NCBI GenBank assembly: GCA_949372645.1
Contig: CASIAP010000006.1
Span: 1-64,000, forward strand
Length of the DNA: 64,000 bases
Direction: 5' to 3'
Source of the DNA: Candidatus Poseidoniaceae archaeon
GTDB lineage: Archaea > Thermoplasmatota > Poseidoniia > Poseidoniales > Poseidoniaceae
Both the position numbers and the translations under genes were made by a program. Positions 62,111 to 64,000 of the stretch are shown piece by piece. Under the pieces are notes generated by a model. It was not told the origin of the DNA and ran no database searches. It was given only the letters and a program-made list of their open reading frames with translations. Numbering within the stretch: the stretch's first letter is position 1; each line of letters starts with the position of its first letter.

Positions 62111-63520
62111 TTAGGCAGGGTTGATTCGGAGTCCTTGCATCAATAACACATCTGGCAGGTGCATGTTGCCGGATGAATAAGAGCCTTGGATACGAACATC
62201 ATTCCCAAGGTGCACATCCTTCGAGAGTGCTTTAGCAAGATTACCAGACAAACCCGCTTGCTTGACCGGCCCGAGTATTTCGCCACCTTCGACTCGTAAG
62301 AGCGTACTCGAGGTAACTGAGAAGTCGCCACTGGTCGGGTTCGCTGTATGCGCACCCATGACACTGTGCACAATGTAACCTTCTTGCATTCGTTCCAAAA
62401 GAGCATCTTGCGAGGAACTTTTCAAGGAGGAGACCATTTGCAAATCTGCACACCCAGTGCCTGGTGGACTTTGATGGCTCCCACGAACTGCACAACCGTT
62501 GGTTTCTGCATGATCTATTCGCCCTTCAGCTACTTGTTGTGCAGCATCTCTGGTCGACCACAAAGAACCCACGAGACGTCCGTTTTCAACTAAGGTTTGC
62601 CGGCGGGTGGGAACGCCCTCTCCATCTCGAGAAGAAGCTGAACGGCCGCCTTCCATCCTCCCATCATCGATGAGTGAAAGGTCGCCTGCAAGAACAAGTT
62701 CACCCTGCTTTCCGGACCAGAAGGATTCATTTCGAACTAATCGATCACCACGGATTGCCGTAGGTACGACCATTGAAAATAATGGAGAGAAGCCTTCACT
62801 GGTCATCAAAACAGGTGTATCGTGCGCCTCGGTATTCACCTCGATTGGTCCACGGGTTTTCTGTGCCCAGTCTACAGCAACTGCAATACAATCAGGAACA
62901 TTTGGAAGACGTTGACAACTCGAATCACCTTCATATGAACTGGTTAATTCGTCATCAGCATCGATTGAAACTTGAATTCCCATGCCATGGGATGTCGTCA
63001 CTCCGCTTGATTCGATACCTTCACTCGAAAGAATTGCTGTAGCACTTGCGCCAACGCCTAAGCCACCGCCAGTAACGACGGCTCGTTGGTCGAGTGAAGC
63101 AACTTCACTCAAAATCGCATCAGCCTGTTCAAGTAAATCTTCAGGACCGATGCTGAGAATATTTTTGTCAAATAACCCACCGACTTTTTTGGCCGTTTGC
63201 TCGCTTGGAAGAACAAAACCCTTCACTGAAGGCGAGACTTTAGCGATGTCACGAGCTTGTTTTAGAGCGTAATCAGCAGAACCTAAATCGACAAGGTAAG
63301 CATAACCAAATCGACCATCTTCGACAACTCGAATACCATATCCACCTTCACCGCCTCCGGCAGCAAGAGCTATTTTTCCAGCTTCAATATCGATGCTGTG
63401 GCCGTACGATTGTGTAGCCACGATTTCCCATTGTTGAATTCCTTGAGTTTGACAGATTTTCCCAATGGTTCGGCAACCCTCTGTAATACGATCGACTGCA
63501 TCATCCGGTAACATGTTCAT
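62111..63520 (-). CDS. tldE: TldE/PmbA-family protease-related protein
   Basis: The 469-residue product belongs to the TldD/TldE family, subunits of a metalloprotease that processes small peptides in bacteria. Visible are GGGEGGYGIRVVEDGRFGYAY near the N-terminal region, GVTTSHGMGIQVS, and a glycine-rich C-terminal part (RVEGGEILGPVKQAGLSGN). The start ATG overlaps the tldD stop (63517-63520, ATGA), so they are coupled. TldE lacks the HExxxH of TldD, as expected. Confidence 0.86.
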   Translation of the reverse strand: MNMLPDDAVDRITEGCRTIGKICQTQGIQQWEIVATQSYGHSIDIEAGKIALAAGGGEGGYGIRVVEDGRFGYAYLVDLGSADYALKQARDIAKVSPSVKGFVLPSEQTAKKVGGLFDKNILSIGPEDLLEQADAILSEVASLDQRAVVTGGGLGVGASATAILSSEGIESSGVTTSHGMGIQVSIDADDELTSSYEGDSSCQRLPNVPDCIAVAVDWAQKTRGPIEVNTEAHDTPVLMTSEGFSPLFSMVVPTAIRGDRLVRNESFWSGKQGELVLAGDLSLIDDGRMEGGRSASSRDGEGVPTRRQTLVENGRLVGSLWSTRDAAQQVAEGRIDHAETNGCAVRGSHQSPPGTGCADLQMVSSLKSSSQDALLERMQEGYIVHSVMGAHTANPTSGDFSVTSSTLLRVEGGEILGPVKQAGLSGNLAKALSKDVHLGNDVRIQGSYSSGNMHLPDVLLMQGLRINPA

Positions 63521-64000
63521 CCCACCAATGCTTGAGAAATCCGCATGATAGGACCACCGTCACCAACTGGAACGGTTTGTCCTTTACCACAGAATCCAGG
63601 AGCAGCAAGTCGTGCATCACGAGTCAATCCATCGACATCTTTGAGAATCTGAAGTGTCAAACCACTGACGCTTACATCTTTCAATGGACGGGTGATTTCT
63701 CCGTTTTCAATTAACCAGGCTTCCTGAGCCGCAAATTGGAATGAGCCTCGGCCAGTATCGACTTGACCGCCTCGTGAACCACAAGCAAAAACACCGTACT
63801 GAATATCTTCCATCAATTCATCAACGTCATTATGGGTTCCACCTTTGATCAATGTGTTCGACATACGAACAAGTGGGTGATGGAGGCCATCTTGGGCTCG
63901 AGCACCAGCATTTGGTGTAATGCCAAAGTGATGGGCTGATTCACGATGATTGAGATATTCGGTAAGAACGCCGTTCTGGATGAGGTTTTTCTCACGCGTA
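63517..64000 (-). CDS. tldD: TldD-family metalloprotease subunit, C-terminal part
   Basis: The open frame continues past the window edge and gives the last 160 residues: NHRESAHHFGITPNAGARAQDG, HHPLVRMSNTLIKGG, YGVFACGSRGGQVDTGRGSFQFAAQEAW and the ending GPIMRISQALVG. These match the C-terminal half of TldD. The HExxxH motif would be upstream, outside the window. TldD and TldE form a dimer; the pair is conserved in archaea and bacteria. Confidence 0.85.
   Translation of the reverse strand, partial: TREKNLIQNGVLTEYLNHRESAHHFGITPNAGARAQDGLHHPLVRMSNTLIKGGTHNDVDELMEDIQYGVFACGSRGGQVDTGRGSFQFAAQEAWLIENGEITRPLKDVSVSGLTLQILKDVDGLTRDARLAAPGFCGKGQTVPVGDGGPIMRISQALVG

Overview
The window most resembles a marine Euryarchaeota genome of the Marine Group II / Candidatus Poseidoniales type. 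This is an inference from gene content; no database was searched. Archaeal marker genes are ribosomal proteins L44e, S27e, L37e and L10e, aIF2-alpha, Nop10, a PAC2-type proteasome-assembly chaperone, ABCE1, RPA with its COG3390 partner, an archaeal-length triosephosphate isomerase, archaeal TyrRS, a GGPP synthase with a geranylgeranyl reductase, and an archaeal pilin. Mixed in are genes of bacterial or eukaryote-like character typical of aerobic heterotrophs: MsrA, an ALDH4-type P5C dehydrogenase, succinyl-CoA ligase, glutaryl-CoA dehydrogenase, both ETF subunits, MutS/MutL with the endonuclease motif, EPSP synthase, and two squalene/phytoene synthases. Genes are packed tightly. Many neighbours overlap by 1 to 8 bases, convergent stops abut, and the longest gene-free stretch is 293 bp (16953-17245). 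No insertion sequence, prophage, rRNA or CRISPR array was seen.

Layout. 1-8.6 kb: tail of a membrane protein, msrA, pruA, a small membrane protein, a PrsW-type intramembrane protease, a DUF92 protein, a secreted/membrane protein broken by two compensating frameshifts with a thioredoxin-like domain, and a Cas4/AddB-like nuclease with an altered catalytic motif. 8.6-12.6 kb: tpiA and a sugar nucleotidyltransferase on minus, then sucC-sucD. 12.6-17 kb: a minus-strand pair of a zinc-ribbon protein with eight exact-length 42-bp repeats and a large SF2 helicase. 17-19.8 kb: two trans-isoprenyl synthases and a DUF2892 protein. 19.9-26 kb: glutaryl-CoA dehydrogenase, a propeller protein, DUF5611-tyrS, etfB-etfA. 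26-32.1 kb, minus: two membrane proteins, rpl37e (too short for most ORF cut-offs), purF, a ThiI-like N-terminal fragment with an in-frame TGA, a propeller/PKD protein and an MBL hydrolase. 32.2-35 kb, plus: the archaeal cluster rpl44e-rps27e-aif2a-nop10-PAC2, then tRNA-Ser(CGA) on minus and a ubiquitin-like protein ending in Gly-Gly. 35-41.1 kb, minus: rpl10e, abce1 and two RecB-like nucleases. 41.3-49.8 kb: propeller protein, mutS-mutL, aroA (minus), moaA. 49.8-52.5 kb, minus: idsA, GGR and a pilin. 52.6-56.3 kb: a HemC-like protein, a helical protein and a SAP-domain protein. 56.3-64 kb, minus: tldD-tldE, RPA, COG3390, a 117-residue protein, two GspF-like membrane proteins and a secretion ATPase.

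Together these suggest an aerobic heterotroph that degrades amino acids: proline through P5C dehydrogenase, and lysine/tryptophan-derived glutaryl-CoA through GCDH with ETF. Isoprenoid genes make archaeol lipids and probably carotenoids or squalene. The most unusual points are the RPA/Tad-type pilus gene row, the ABCE1-nuclease operon, the repeat-bearing zinc-ribbon/helicase pair, the ThiI-like relic, the cysteine-depleted L44e and the HemC-like protein without an obvious catalytic signature.
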